From Rhizobium grahamii CCGE 502 (GTDB lineage Bacteria > Pseudomonadota > Alphaproteobacteria > Rhizobiales > Rhizobiaceae): 64,000 bases of DNA. The stretch lies in contig NZ_AEYE02000015.1 in the NCBI RefSeq assembly GCF_000298315.2, forward strand, positions 248,001 to 312,000, read 5' to 3'. The translations under genes and the position numbers were made by a program. The notes beneath the pieces are model-generated. The model searched no databases and was not told where the DNA came from. It saw nothing but the letters and a program-made list of their open reading frames with translations. Positions within the stretch are counted from its first letter, which is position 1. The number at the start of each line of letters is the position of its first letter. Of the stretch, positions 51,399 to 59,766 are shown in pieces.

Positions 51399-52289
51399 CT
51401 AGTGCTTGACTGCGCCTTCCGTGAGGGCGCGTACGAAGTATCGTTGCAGGACGAGAAACAGGACCACGACGGGCACGCTCATCATGAAGCTGGCCGCCAT
51501 CAGGCCCGGAAAGTCCGTCGTATTCTCCGAGAAGAAGCGCTGGATGCCGACCGGTAGTGTCAACTGCTCGTTTTTGGAGAGGAAGGTGTAGGCGTAGATG
51601 TACTCGTTCCATGCGCCGATGAAGGAATAGATCGCCGTGGCAATGATTCCTGGCGCCGAGAGCGGCATCACGATCAAGACAAAGGCCTGGAACCGCGTTG
51701 CGCCGTCGATGCGCGCCGCCTGCTCGAGTTGCACCGGGATGTTGTCATAGAAGCCCTTGAGGAGCCAGATTGCCAGCGGCAGGCCGAATGTGAGGTAGGT
51801 GAGGATGAGCGACCCATGCGTGTTTACCAGCCCGATCGCGCGCATCAGGATGAAGAGCGGCACGAGAAAGATCACTGCCGGGAACATGTTGCGAAGCAAG
51901 ACGGCGAAGAACAGAAAGTTCCGCCCCGGAAAGGTAAAGCGTGAAAACGCGTAGGCCGCGGGAACTGCCACGATCACCGAAAGGATGGTCGTGGCGGTGG
52001 ATACGAAAAGGCTGTTCCAGAAGAAGCGCAGGAAGTCCTGGCCGACGCTGTTTTGCGGATCGAGCAGCTTCTGGTAGCTGGCGAGCGTGGGTTGGTCCGG
52101 CCACCATTGCGGCGGGAATTGCATGGCCGCGAAGCCGGACTTGATCGAGGTGATCAGCATCCAGATCATCGGTAATGCAGTGTAAAGCAGCATGAACACC
52201 AGGAAGATACGTCCGCCCCACCGCCATCCATCGATGCGCATGCGGCGACGCCCCTGATCTCGATGAGGAGTCTCGGCCATTGTGCTCAT
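51399..52289 (-). CDS. Carbohydrate ABC transporter permease (MalG-like)
   Basis: 296 residues with six membrane segments, the first near 25-45 (IFLVFMLLYTALPMIWMLIT). The EAA loop is visible at LEQAARIDGATRFQAFVLIV, followed by MPLSAPGIIATAIYSFIGAW. Its start overlaps the stop of the other permease gene by 4 bp. It forms the inner-membrane channel with that partner, in the CUT1 system for a sugar acid or oligosaccharide. Confidence 0.92.
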   Translation of the reverse strand: MSTMAETPHRDQGRRRMRIDGWRWGGRIFLVFMLLYTALPMIWMLITSIKSGFAAMQFPPQWWPDQPTLASYQKLLDPQNSVGQDFLRFFWNSLFVSTATTILSVIVAVPAAYAFSRFTFPGRNFLFFAVLLRNMFPAVIFLVPLFILMRAIGLVNTHGSLILTYLTFGLPLAIWLLKGFYDNIPVQLEQAARIDGATRFQAFVLIVMPLSAPGIIATAIYSFIGAWNEYIYAYTFLSKNEQLTLPVGIQRFFSENTTDFPGLMAASFMMSVPVVVLFLVLQRYFVRALTEGAVKH

Positions 52290-53245
52290 TCGCTCGCATC
52301 CCTCTGCTCGTTGCCGCTCAGCGCACGGACGTAGAAGTAGCCGAGCGACATCAAGATCAGGAACAGCAGCACCGAGTAGGCCGATGCCACTCCCCAGCGC
52401 TGGCGGCCGAAGGCGAGCTCATAAATGTGGGTGATCCAGATATGCGAAGCGTTCGACGGCCCGCCGCCGGTCATGATCCAGGGTATGATGAACGAATTGA
52501 AGTTGGCCACGGCAAGCAGAAGGATCGTCACCGTCGAGACGTTTCTCAAGTGCGGAAAGGTGACGTGCCAGAACCGCTGCCATGCATTGGCCCCGTCGAC
52601 CTTTGCGGCGCGCAGCAACTGGTCAGGAACCGTCTGCAGGCCAGCCATCATCATGATCATGGCAAACGGAAACTCTCGCCAGATATTGACGACGATCAGC
52701 GAGGGCAGCACGGTGCTGACGCTGTCGATGAAATTTGGCGGCCGGTCCGCCAATCCGAGGCCGACCAGCACCGCGCCGATGATCCCAAAGTCCGAATGGT
52801 AGATCCACTTCCAGATGTAGGACGCGGCGACCGCGCTGATGACCCAGGGAATGATCAGGACGGCGCGCAGGATGCCACGGCCGATAAAGTCACGATGGAG
52901 CGCCAAGGCGCAGGCAAACCCCAGGACAAATGAGATGAAAGTGGACCCGAGCGTCCAAATGAGAGTGTTCGAGGTGACCTTCCAGAACACCGGACTTGTG
53001 AGGATGGCGATGTAGTTGTCGATGCCGACAAAAATCTTGTCCCGGAGCTGCAGGCCGGGAGGCGTATTGAAGAACGACAGTTCGATCGTGTAGTAGATGG
53101 GATAGGCTATGACGATGAGCATCACGGCGATCGCAGGCAGCACGTACGCGTAGTCAGCGCGATGCTCCCAGATCTTTTGCAGCACGCCCGGCCTATCGGG
53201 TTGCAGTCTTCGGCGAGTCTCGGCCTTGCCAGTCAAGATCGTCAC
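52286..53245 (-). CDS. Sugar ABC transporter permease (MalF/UgpA-like)
   Basis: 319 residues with six membrane helices, starting with YVLPAIAVMLIVIAYPIYYT (about 34-53). The EAA motif is QLLRAAKVDGANAWQRFWHV, followed by TFPHLRNVSTVTILLLAVAN. ATGA overlap with the next permease gene. A hairpin separates it from the binding-protein gene 74 bp upstream, as often seen where the binding protein is made in excess. Confidence 0.92.
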   Translation of the reverse strand: MTILTGKAETRRRLQPDRPGVLQKIWEHRADYAYVLPAIAVMLIVIAYPIYYTIELSFFNTPPGLQLRDKIFVGIDNYIAILTSPVFWKVTSNTLIWTLGSTFISFVLGFACALALHRDFIGRGILRAVLIIPWVISAVAASYIWKWIYHSDFGIIGAVLVGLGLADRPPNFIDSVSTVLPSLIVVNIWREFPFAMIMMMAGLQTVPDQLLRAAKVDGANAWQRFWHVTFPHLRNVSTVTILLLAVANFNSFIIPWIMTGGGPSNASHIWITHIYELAFGRQRWGVASAYSVLLFLILMSLGYFYVRALSGNEQRDASE

Positions 53246-53274
53246 TGTGCGGTGCCCTTGTTCGTCGGAACAAA

Positions 53275-53299
53275 CCGGCTGCGATTGCGGCGCAGCCGG
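53275..53299 (-). terminator. Intercistronic hairpin between binding-protein and permease genes
   Basis: CCGGCTGCG pairs with CGCAGCCGG (9 bp, perfect) across a seven-base loop in the 73-bp gap. On the mRNA it lies 20 bases after the stop of the binding-protein gene. It can protect or partly terminate the transcript so that more binding protein than permease is made, as in maltose operons. Confidence 0.6.
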
Positions 53300-53318
53300 T
53301 CAGATCTTCAGGCTTGGA

Positions 53319-54803
53319 CTAGAGTCCGCCGTCCATCAGGTCTTTTACCTTCTTGGCTGCGTCGTCCGCTGCCTGGTCGACCGTCATGGCTCCGGTCAGG
53401 GCATTCTGCAGCATGTCCGGGACGATGATGTTCATGATCTCGGGGGACTGCGGCAGTGCCGGGAACGGGATACCGTATGGCAGCATCGAGGTCGTGACAT
53501 CGAGGAACTTGATGCTGTCCAGACGTTCCTTCATCCATTTGGTCTTGAAGCCGTTGAGGTTTCCCGGGTTCGAGCCGGCATAGGCCATCTTCAACGACCA
53601 TTCGGGGCTCGTCCACATGCAGATGATAGCCTTTGCAGCCGGCTCGTCTACCTTGCCGCCCTCGACATATTCGGGCTTCAGGATGTGAATGTTGGAACCG
53701 CCAAACACGACGGCGCGCTTGCCGTCCGGGCCAGTCGGAATCAGGCCGTAGCGCATGTTGTCGATGACCGTCTGCGCTTTGACCTTGTCCGTGTCCGTCG
53801 CCTTTTTCTGCAGGTCGAGCATGACGTTGTAGTCGGACGGGTGCGAGATCATCATGCCGAGCTGGCCAGCGAGGAAGAGGGGTTGGTTGTCGGCCTGCTG
53901 GTTGGTGAGCGCCGAAACCGGAACCGACTTGTCGCGAACATACATGTCGTAGGAGGCTTGCAATGCCGCCTTGCTCTGCGGGCTATTGAGCTCGACTTCC
54001 TTGTAGGCCGGGCTGGCGGTTGCTTCGTCGAAGACGCCGCCGCCATAGGCCCACAGCTGCGGCATGAAGCGGTACGGCGTATTGCCGGCATTCTTGCGAG
54101 CCACGAGGCCGTAACCTGATATGCCGAGCTTGTCGTGGATCTGCTTAGAATACTTGACGACATCGTCCCAGGTTGCCGGAGCCTTCTCCGGATCGAGGCC
54201 TGCGCGCTTGAAGACGTCGGCGTTCCAGATGAACGCCATCGTCTCGTTGTTGGTGGGAATGCCGTAGGTCACCCCATCCCAGGTCACGGCCTTCATTGCG
54301 CCTGGCCAGAAATCCTCGGTCGAATATCCTACGTCCTCGGGTTTGAGTGGCTGCAAATAGCCCTTGGAGGCGAACTCGGTACCACCCAGGATTTGCAGGC
54401 GGACCGCCATCGGCGCTGCATTGCCAAGGAGCGCGGTCCGGAACTTGTCCAGCAGGTCATTATAGGTGAGGGCTTGTTCCTCAAGCTGGATGTTTGGGTA
54501 GGTTTTGCGGAAGGTCTCGAAGAATTCCTTGTAATACTGGCGCAAGAGATCGGGGTCGCCCTCGAACACGCCTTGATACCAGAAAGTCAGTCGCCCCTTG
54601 TAGTCGAGCGGGGTGACCTTGGCGCAATCGGCTGCCGTGTCGAAGTTCTGTGTGCCGGCAATGGAGCGCACATATTGCGGCGACCACTGGCTCAAGTCGA
54701 CCGACGCACCCAGCGCCGACGCGGACATCAACGATACCATCAAAGCAGTGGAGACAGTGCCGCGCAGGACGGCACCTCCGAGTGAAATCCTCGTCATAGG
54801 CAT
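53319..54803 (-). CDS. Extracellular solute-binding protein of the CUT1 sugar-acid transporter
   Basis: 494 residues with a signal peptide (GTVSTALMVSLMSASALGAS, cleavage about 33). SBP family 1 features: KGRLTFWYQGVFEGDPDL, then NEETMAFIWNADVFKRAGLD-like NNETMAFIWNADVFKRAGLD, PATWDDVVKYSKQIHDKLGI and FLAGQLGMMISHPSDYN. It is first in the six-gene operon (binding protein, two permeases, ATPase, dehydratase, aldolase), diverging from a GntR gene. The length is somewhat greater than the usual 420-450. Ligand unknown; the enzymes nearby suggest an acid sugar. Confidence 0.9.
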   Translation of the reverse strand: MPMTRISLGGAVLRGTVSTALMVSLMSASALGASVDLSQWSPQYVRSIAGTQNFDTAADCAKVTPLDYKGRLTFWYQGVFEGDPDLLRQYYKEFFETFRKTYPNIQLEEQALTYNDLLDKFRTALLGNAAPMAVRLQILGGTEFASKGYLQPLKPEDVGYSTEDFWPGAMKAVTWDGVTYGIPTNNETMAFIWNADVFKRAGLDPEKAPATWDDVVKYSKQIHDKLGISGYGLVARKNAGNTPYRFMPQLWAYGGGVFDEATASPAYKEVELNSPQSKAALQASYDMYVRDKSVPVSALTNQQADNQPLFLAGQLGMMISHPSDYNVMLDLQKKATDTDKVKAQTVIDNMRYGLIPTGPDGKRAVVFGGSNIHILKPEYVEGGKVDEPAAKAIICMWTSPEWSLKMAYAGSNPGNLNGFKTKWMKERLDSIKFLDVTTSMLPYGIPFPALPQSPEIMNIIVPDMLQNALTGAMTVDQAADDAAKKVKDLMDGGL

Positions 54804-55003
54804 CCTCCAGGTTCTCCCATGCCGCTCTGCCTCGAGGCGAGCGGTCTTTGCTCACCGGCCGTGGCGTTTTTCAGCCAATGTATCCGCTCGAGCTAATGAT
54901 ACGTTTTCAGATCACGGATTGCCTGTCAATCGGAGAAATCGTACATTGTTTGTGGAAAGATCGCATGATATCCGAGCAATCTATGTATTGATTGGAGACA
55001 TCC
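54804..55003. promoter_or_regulatory. Divergent control region of the acid-sugar locus
   Basis: The 200-bp AT-richer gap between the binding-protein and GntR genes must carry both promoters. Short dyad-like pieces such as ATCGTACATTGT (54947-54958) and GCAATCTATGTATTGATTGG (54977-54996) could hold GntR half-sites, but no clear palindrome stands out. I cannot define the promoters. Confidence 0.3.
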
Positions 55004-55714
55004 TTGGCCGAAACGAGCGATTTTAAAGCACAGCCGCCCGACGGGATCGACGCTATCGGGGCCTCCAGCGAGGGCGCCTCGCTTTACCAACTGATCAGGG
55101 ATGACATCATCGAAGGGCGGCTCGCTGCCAACGAACGGCTTGTCGTCACTGATCTCGCCCGGCGCCACGGCACCTCGACCAACCCAGTGCGCGAGGCTCT
55201 GCAACTGTTGCGCGGGGAAGGTTTTGTTACCTTCGTTCCCAACCGCGGAGCGCGCGTCCGGCCTATAGATCAGGACTTCGTTCGGGACATCTACGAGATA
55301 GGAGTCTTGATCGAGCCGGCACTGACGCGATGGTTTGTGAATATGGCCACCGTCGAGGACATTGCTGAACTCGAACGCATCCAGGGGCTAATTGAAGAGA
55401 ACGACTTCGCCGATACGTTCAGGCATAGCGAACTGGACACCGCCTTTCACACCGTAATGTACCAGAGGCACTACAACCGCCACGCCGCTGAGCTTTGGTG
55501 GAAGCATCGCGAAGTGCTTCGAGCCGTGAGCCGGCGTTTCGATTTCACGCTCGCCCGGCGGGCCGCGATCCTTCGCGAGCATCGCGAGCTCATCGAGCAT
55601 GTAAAGGCGGGAAACGCAAACGAGGCGGGCGAACTCATTGCTCGCCATGTCGAAGGCTCCGGCCGACACATCCTGGAACACATGCGTGCGCGTAACGCCG
55701 CTCGGGCAGGATAA
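55004..55714 (+). CDS. GntR-family regulator (FCD subfamily) of the acid-sugar locus
   Basis: 236 residues from a TTG at 55004, six bases behind GGAG; an upstream in-frame TTG at 54992 overlaps that site. Winged HTH at about 25-90 (LYQLIRDDIIEGRLAANERL, ARRHGTSTNPVREALQLLRG). FCD domain at about 100-225 with metal-binding residues in HSELDTAFHTVMYQRHYNRH and ILREHRELIEHVKAG, HVEGSGRHIL. It faces the ABC operon and precedes three enolase-superfamily genes, so it most likely responds to an intermediate of the pathway. Confidence 0.9.
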   Translation: MAETSDFKAQPPDGIDAIGASSEGASLYQLIRDDIIEGRLAANERLVVTDLARRHGTSTNPVREALQLLRGEGFVTFVPNRGARVRPIDQDFVRDIYEIGVLIEPALTRWFVNMATVEDIAELERIQGLIEENDFADTFRHSELDTAFHTVMYQRHYNRHAAELWWKHREVLRAVSRRFDFTLARRAAILREHRELIEHVKAGNANEAGELIARHVEGSGRHILEHMRARNAARAG

Positions 55715-55768
55715 ATACCTGACCCCTGAACATCGCTATCCCGACCACTTCTGACAAAGGCAGTTGAG

Positions 55769-56935
55769 ATGAAAATCACCAGCGTTCGGCCGTGGCTTAT
55801 CAAGTCCGATGCTTCTTATTGGGGAGAGTTTCTGTTCGTCGAGGTGACGACCGACGAGGGGGTGAGTGGCTGGGGCGAGATCACCACCACGACAAGGCTC
55901 GCCAATCGCGCCCTCTGCACGATCCTGCGGCAGATCGGTGCCGCTGTGACGGGCGAGGACCCGGCGCGTATTGAGTACCTGTGGCACAAGATATTCCGCA
56001 GCTTCACCTACATGGGCAGTCGCGGGGCCGCGGTCGAATGCGTCAGCGCCATCGACATAGCCCTTTGGGACATCCGAGGGAAAGTCCTGGATAAGCCGAT
56101 TTACGAGCTGTTGGGTGGGCCGGTACGCGATGAGATCGCGCTCTACACCCACCCGAACCAGGCCAAGTTCACCAGCAAAGAGGCTGTGGTCCGCGAAATT
56201 CGAGACATCGTCGAGTCCGGCCACACTGCGCTCAAGTTCGATCCTTTCCCCTACCAAGGCCGCACTGCCGAGGGCCAGCCTCGCGAACAGCGAGACGGAT
56301 ACCTCGATGGCAGCATGTCCCGCAAGGATGAGCGCGAAGCCGCCGAACTCACGGCTCTTATCCGCGAAACGGCGGGCACTGATGTCGACATCCTCATCGA
56401 TGCGCATGGCCGGTTCGACGTTCCCACCGCCATTCGCCTTTGTCGGAGCCTCGAGGAAGCCGGCCAGATCGATTGGTTCGAGGAGCCCTGTCCGCCGGAG
56501 AGCCTCAATGCTCTGAGACAGGTCCGTGAGAAGGTCAGTGCCGCTATCTCGTGGGGGGAGCGCGGCCATACGAAGTGGGATTTCGTGCCGGTGCTCGAAA
56601 ACAAGCTCGCCGACTACATCATGCCTGATGTCACCTGGACCGGCGGCATCACTGAACTCAAGAAGATTTCTGCCCTATGCGAAGCCTACTACATCCCGGT
56701 TTCCCCGCATGACGCCGCAGGGCCGATCAATGTGGTTGCGGGAGCGCAGGTGATGATGACCGTTCCTAATTTCTACAAACTCGAAACGTCGGAGTGGAAC
56801 CTTGGCAAATACGATCACCTCATCGACCGACCACTCGATGTATCGAACGGCACCCTCAAGGTCACGCCCAAGCCTGGTCTCGGCGTCGAAATGAACCGCG
56901 ACTACCTTCAAAGCCACGAGATAGAGTTGGACTAG
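55769..56935 (+). CDS. Enolase-superfamily dehydratase, D-galactonate dehydratase-like
   Basis: 388 residues. Capping domain: YWGEFLFVEVTTDEGVSGWG; AVECVSAIDIALWDIRGKVL and YELLGGPVRDEIALY. Barrel: Lys in GHTALKFDPFPYQGR, metal ligands Asp in VDILIDAHGRFDVPTA (the DxHGR pattern of galactonate-type dehydratases), Glu in IDWFEEPCPPESL and Glu in AISWGERGHTKWDF; general-base His in YYIPVSPHDAAGPINV. An insertion of about 25 residues with two RE-rich stretches follows the second strand. It starts 54 bp after the GntR gene. Confidence 0.88.
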   Translation: MKITSVRPWLIKSDASYWGEFLFVEVTTDEGVSGWGEITTTTRLANRALCTILRQIGAAVTGEDPARIEYLWHKIFRSFTYMGSRGAAVECVSAIDIALWDIRGKVLDKPIYELLGGPVRDEIALYTHPNQAKFTSKEAVVREIRDIVESGHTALKFDPFPYQGRTAEGQPREQRDGYLDGSMSRKDEREAAELTALIRETAGTDVDILIDAHGRFDVPTAIRLCRSLEEAGQIDWFEEPCPPESLNALRQVREKVSAAISWGERGHTKWDFVPVLENKLADYIMPDVTWTGGITELKKISALCEAYYIPVSPHDAAGPINVVAGAQVMMTVPNFYKLETSEWNLGKYDHLIDRPLDVSNGTLKVTPKPGLGVEMNRDYLQSHEIELD

Positions 56936-56990
56936 CAACGCTCTACGTCGCCCCAGCGACGAACCCCACGCACCAAAACGAGGATAAATC

Positions 56991-58352
56991 ATGCCAGAGG
57001 CAGATGGAGCCGACGAGGCGCTCAATCGGGTGAACACGCATTCCAAGCCGTCCGACCTTCGCATCACCGACATGCGGGTAGCAGAAATTGTCGGCGCGCC
57101 GTTCACTTCAGTGCTGCTTAAGATTTACACCAACCAGGGCATTGTCGGGCTTGGCGAAGTGCGCGACGGCGCCAGCGCCACCTACGCGCTGATGCTGAAG
57201 AGCCGGCTGCTCGGCGAGAACCCTTGCAACATCGATCGACTGTTTCGCCGGATCAAACAGTTCGGCGGGCACGGCAGGCAAGGTGGCGGCGTATCGGCGG
57301 TTGAAATCGCGTTGTGGGATCTTGCCGGCAAGGCCTATGGCGTCCCGGTTTACCAGATGCTCGGCGGTCGGTTTCGAGACAAAGTGCGCGTCTATTGCGA
57401 TACCGACGCCACCGTGCCGAGCGGCACCGAGACCGGCAAGCGCCTCAAGCAGCGCATGGAGCTCGGCTTCACCTTCCTTAAGATGGATTTGGGACTGATG
57501 CAGATTGCGGATGTGCCCGGTGCGGTCGTGTTTCCCGCCGGCTCACTGGAAGGATACCGGGACCATCCCAGTCGCGGACCGTTGAAGACCAATGAAGAGC
57601 GGCGTGTGCGCAATGCTGCGTACGATTTGCATAATGTCCAGCACCCGTTTACCGGCCTCCACTTTTCCGACAAGGGCCTCGACCTGCTTGAGCAATACAT
57701 CGCCGAGGTTCGCGAGGTCATCGGCATGGATGTGCCGCTCGCCATCGACCATATCGGCCATATCTCGATTCAGAACGGCATTCGCCTTGCCCGGCGTATT
57801 GAAAAATACGTGCCAGCCTGGCTCGAGGATGTGATCCCATGGCAGTATACCGATCAATACCGCCAACTGCAGGACGCCACCACGGTGCCGATCTGCACTG
57901 GCGAGGACATATACCTCAAGGAGGGCTTTGAGCCTCTGCTCAACAGCGGCGGCGTCGCCGTCATCCACCCGGACCTTCTTACCAGCGGAGGCATCCTCGA
58001 GACCAAGAAGATCGGCGACATGGCGCAGGACAAGGGTGTCGCCATGGCCATCCACATGGCGGAAAGTCCAATCGCCGCAATGGCCGCGGCACATGTCGCG
58101 ACCGCGACCGAAAACTTCATGGCGCTTGAATACCATTCCGCCGATGTCGACTGGTGGGACGATATCGTCACGGGCCTTCCCAAGCCGCTGGTGAAGAACG
58201 GCTTCATCACAGTTCCCGACAAGCCCGGCCTGGGGATTGACGACGTTGTCGATGAGGTGATCTCGCAGCATCTGCAACCGGGTGTCACCGGCATTTGGCA
58301 GCCTACGGATCACTGGAACGATGAATATTCCTGGGATCGCACCTGGAGCTGA
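56991..58352 (+). CDS. Enolase-superfamily (mandelate racemase/muconate lactonizing type) enzyme
   Basis: 453 residues, longer than its neighbours. Capping domain: [20 protein letters not shown] and [35 protein letters not shown]. Barrel: Lys in [13 protein letters not shown], Asp in [16 protein letters not shown], Glu in [14 protein letters not shown] and Glu in [14 protein letters not shown], His in [16 protein letters not shown]. An insertion of about 55 residues follows the second barrel strand. The C-terminus [20 protein letters not shown] is shared with the next gene. Substrate unknown; likely a dehydratase for an acid sugar or its lactone. Confidence 0.87.
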   Translation: MPEADGADEALNRVNTHSKPSDLRITDMRVAEIVGAPFTSVLLKIYTNQGIVGLGEVRDGASATYALMLKSRLLGENPCNIDRLFRRIKQFGGHGRQGGGVSAVEIALWDLAGKAYGVPVYQMLGGRFRDKVRVYCDTDATVPSGTETGKRLKQRMELGFTFLKMDLGLMQIADVPGAVVFPAGSLEGYRDHPSRGPLKTNEERRVRNAAYDLHNVQHPFTGLHFSDKGLDLLEQYIAEVREVIGMDVPLAIDHIGHISIQNGIRLARRIEKYVPAWLEDVIPWQYTDQYRQLQDATTVPICTGEDIYLKEGFEPLLNSGGVAVIHPDLLTSGGILETKKIGDMAQDKGVAMAIHMAESPIAAMAAAHVATATENFMALEYHSADVDWWDDIVTGLPKPLVKNGFITVPDKPGLGIDDVVDEVISQHLQPGVTGIWQPTDHWNDEYSWDRTWS

Positions 58353-58371
58353 GGCAAAAAGGAAAACGAAG

Positions 58372-59571
58372 ATGAGGATCACCGATCTCCGCTGCGCCGT
58401 TATCGGGAAACACCCGATCGTCCGCATCGTTACCGACGAGGGCCTCTATGGCTTGGGTGAAGTCGAATTCACCAAATCCTATCTCAAGCCCTGGGTGCTG
58501 CATTTCCGCGAGGCGCTGGTCGGCGAGGATCCGACCGATGTCGAGAGAGTAATGCTGAAGATCCGCCAACGCGGCTCTTTCAAGCCGTACGGCGCGGCGG
58601 TGAGCGCTATTGAACATGCGCTTTGGGACATTGCTGGCAAGGCCGCGGGCGTGCCCGTCTATAAGCTGCTCGGCGGCAAGGTGCGGGACAAGGTGCGCGT
58701 CTATAATGGCTCGATTCGCCAGAAACGCACGGGCGACCGGCCGGAGGATTACGCCGCTGACGTCAGATGGATGATGGAGCAGCCGCAGAACTTCTTCATG
58801 GTCAAGCAAGGCATCTCGTTCCACTCCAACATGAAGGACACCATCGAGGGCTTCCACTACGGCGTGACGCAGAAGAAGGCCGGCTATCACGGTGCCATGG
58901 ACCAGGGCGTTATCAGCGAACGCGGTTTCAATCACATGCTCGACTGCGTGATCGCGATGAAGGAAGTGCTGGGCGACAAAGTCAGCCTGGCGCTCGACTG
59001 CGGCCCTGGCTGGATGCTCCCCGATGCGATCAAATTCGCTCGCGCGGTCGAGAAGTACAATTTGATGTGGCTCGAGGACATGCTGACAGGCGACTACGTG
59101 CCGTGGGTCAATCCGCAGGCCTATCGGGAACTGACCACTTCTACCTCTACGCCAATCCACACCGGTGAGCAGATCTACCTGCGGCACAATTTCAAGGAAC
59201 TGATCGAGACGCAGGCGGTGCGCGTCATCGGCCCCGATCCAGCCGATATTGGCGGCATCGCAGAGCTCAAGTGGGTCGCCGAACACGCCTACATGCACTC
59301 GATCCTGATGGCACCGCACGGCACCGCCAACGGCCTGCTGGGCCTCGGCGCGTTGATCAATGTCTGCGCTACGCTGCCGGCAAATTACGTCGCCTTCGAA
59401 TATCCGAGCGCCTCCGACCCCTGGTGGGAGGATCTGGTAATCGGCTTGCCGCCACAGATCGTGAAGGACAGCATGGTGGACCTACTGGAAGCGCCGGGCC
59501 TGGGGCTCGATATCGACGCTGAAAGGGCCAAGAGATATCTCAGAGAGGAAGATTCGGGGTTCTTCGACTGA
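58372..59571 (+). CDS. Enolase-superfamily enzyme, third of the plus-strand set
   Basis: 399 residues from ATG 58372, 19 bp after the preceding stop; the frame upstream overlaps that gene and is not used. Capping: PIVRIVTDEGLYGLGEVEFT and SAIEHALWDIAGKAAGVPVY, LLGGKVRDKVRVY. Barrel: FFMVKQGISFHSN (Lys), VSLALDCGPGWMLPDA (Asp), LMWLEDMLTGDYVPW (Glu), PIHTGEQIYLRHNF (Glu) and SILMAPHGTANGLLGL (His). It shares the WWEDLVIGLPPQIVKDSMVD ending with the 56991 enzyme, suggesting a duplication. It closes the GntR operon. Confidence 0.87.
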   Translation: MRITDLRCAVIGKHPIVRIVTDEGLYGLGEVEFTKSYLKPWVLHFREALVGEDPTDVERVMLKIRQRGSFKPYGAAVSAIEHALWDIAGKAAGVPVYKLLGGKVRDKVRVYNGSIRQKRTGDRPEDYAADVRWMMEQPQNFFMVKQGISFHSNMKDTIEGFHYGVTQKKAGYHGAMDQGVISERGFNHMLDCVIAMKEVLGDKVSLALDCGPGWMLPDAIKFARAVEKYNLMWLEDMLTGDYVPWVNPQAYRELTTSTSTPIHTGEQIYLRHNFKELIETQAVRVIGPDPADIGGIAELKWVAEHAYMHSILMAPHGTANGLLGLGALINVCATLPANYVAFEYPSASDPWWEDLVIGLPPQIVKDSMVDLLEAPGLGLDIDAERAKRYLREEDSGFFD

Positions 59572-59766
59572 ACCTCACTCCACGCGCGCTGAGGCCAAAC
59601 GTAAAAAGCGCCCTCGAAGCGCATGCGTGAGGAGTTTTCTATGAAGCGACGGGGAGCATCCTGGCGGAGTACCGAATGAAGGATGCACTATGCCGATCGT
59701 ATCCAGACAGCCTTTTCCCTTGGGATCAAACTCCTGGCCCTGCCAGAGCGCTTAAGGTGTCTCGCC

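Noticed and set aside
51388-51612. N-terminal extension of the ABC ATPase
   Set aside because: It overlaps the permease gene and encodes a basic, unlike-family stretch; TTG 51387 with GGGGAG is consistent with MalK-type length.
59572-59766. Possible terminator or small ORF after the third enolase-superfamily gene
   Set aside because: Only a weak CGCATGCG dyad and an 11-codon frame are present; neither is convincing.
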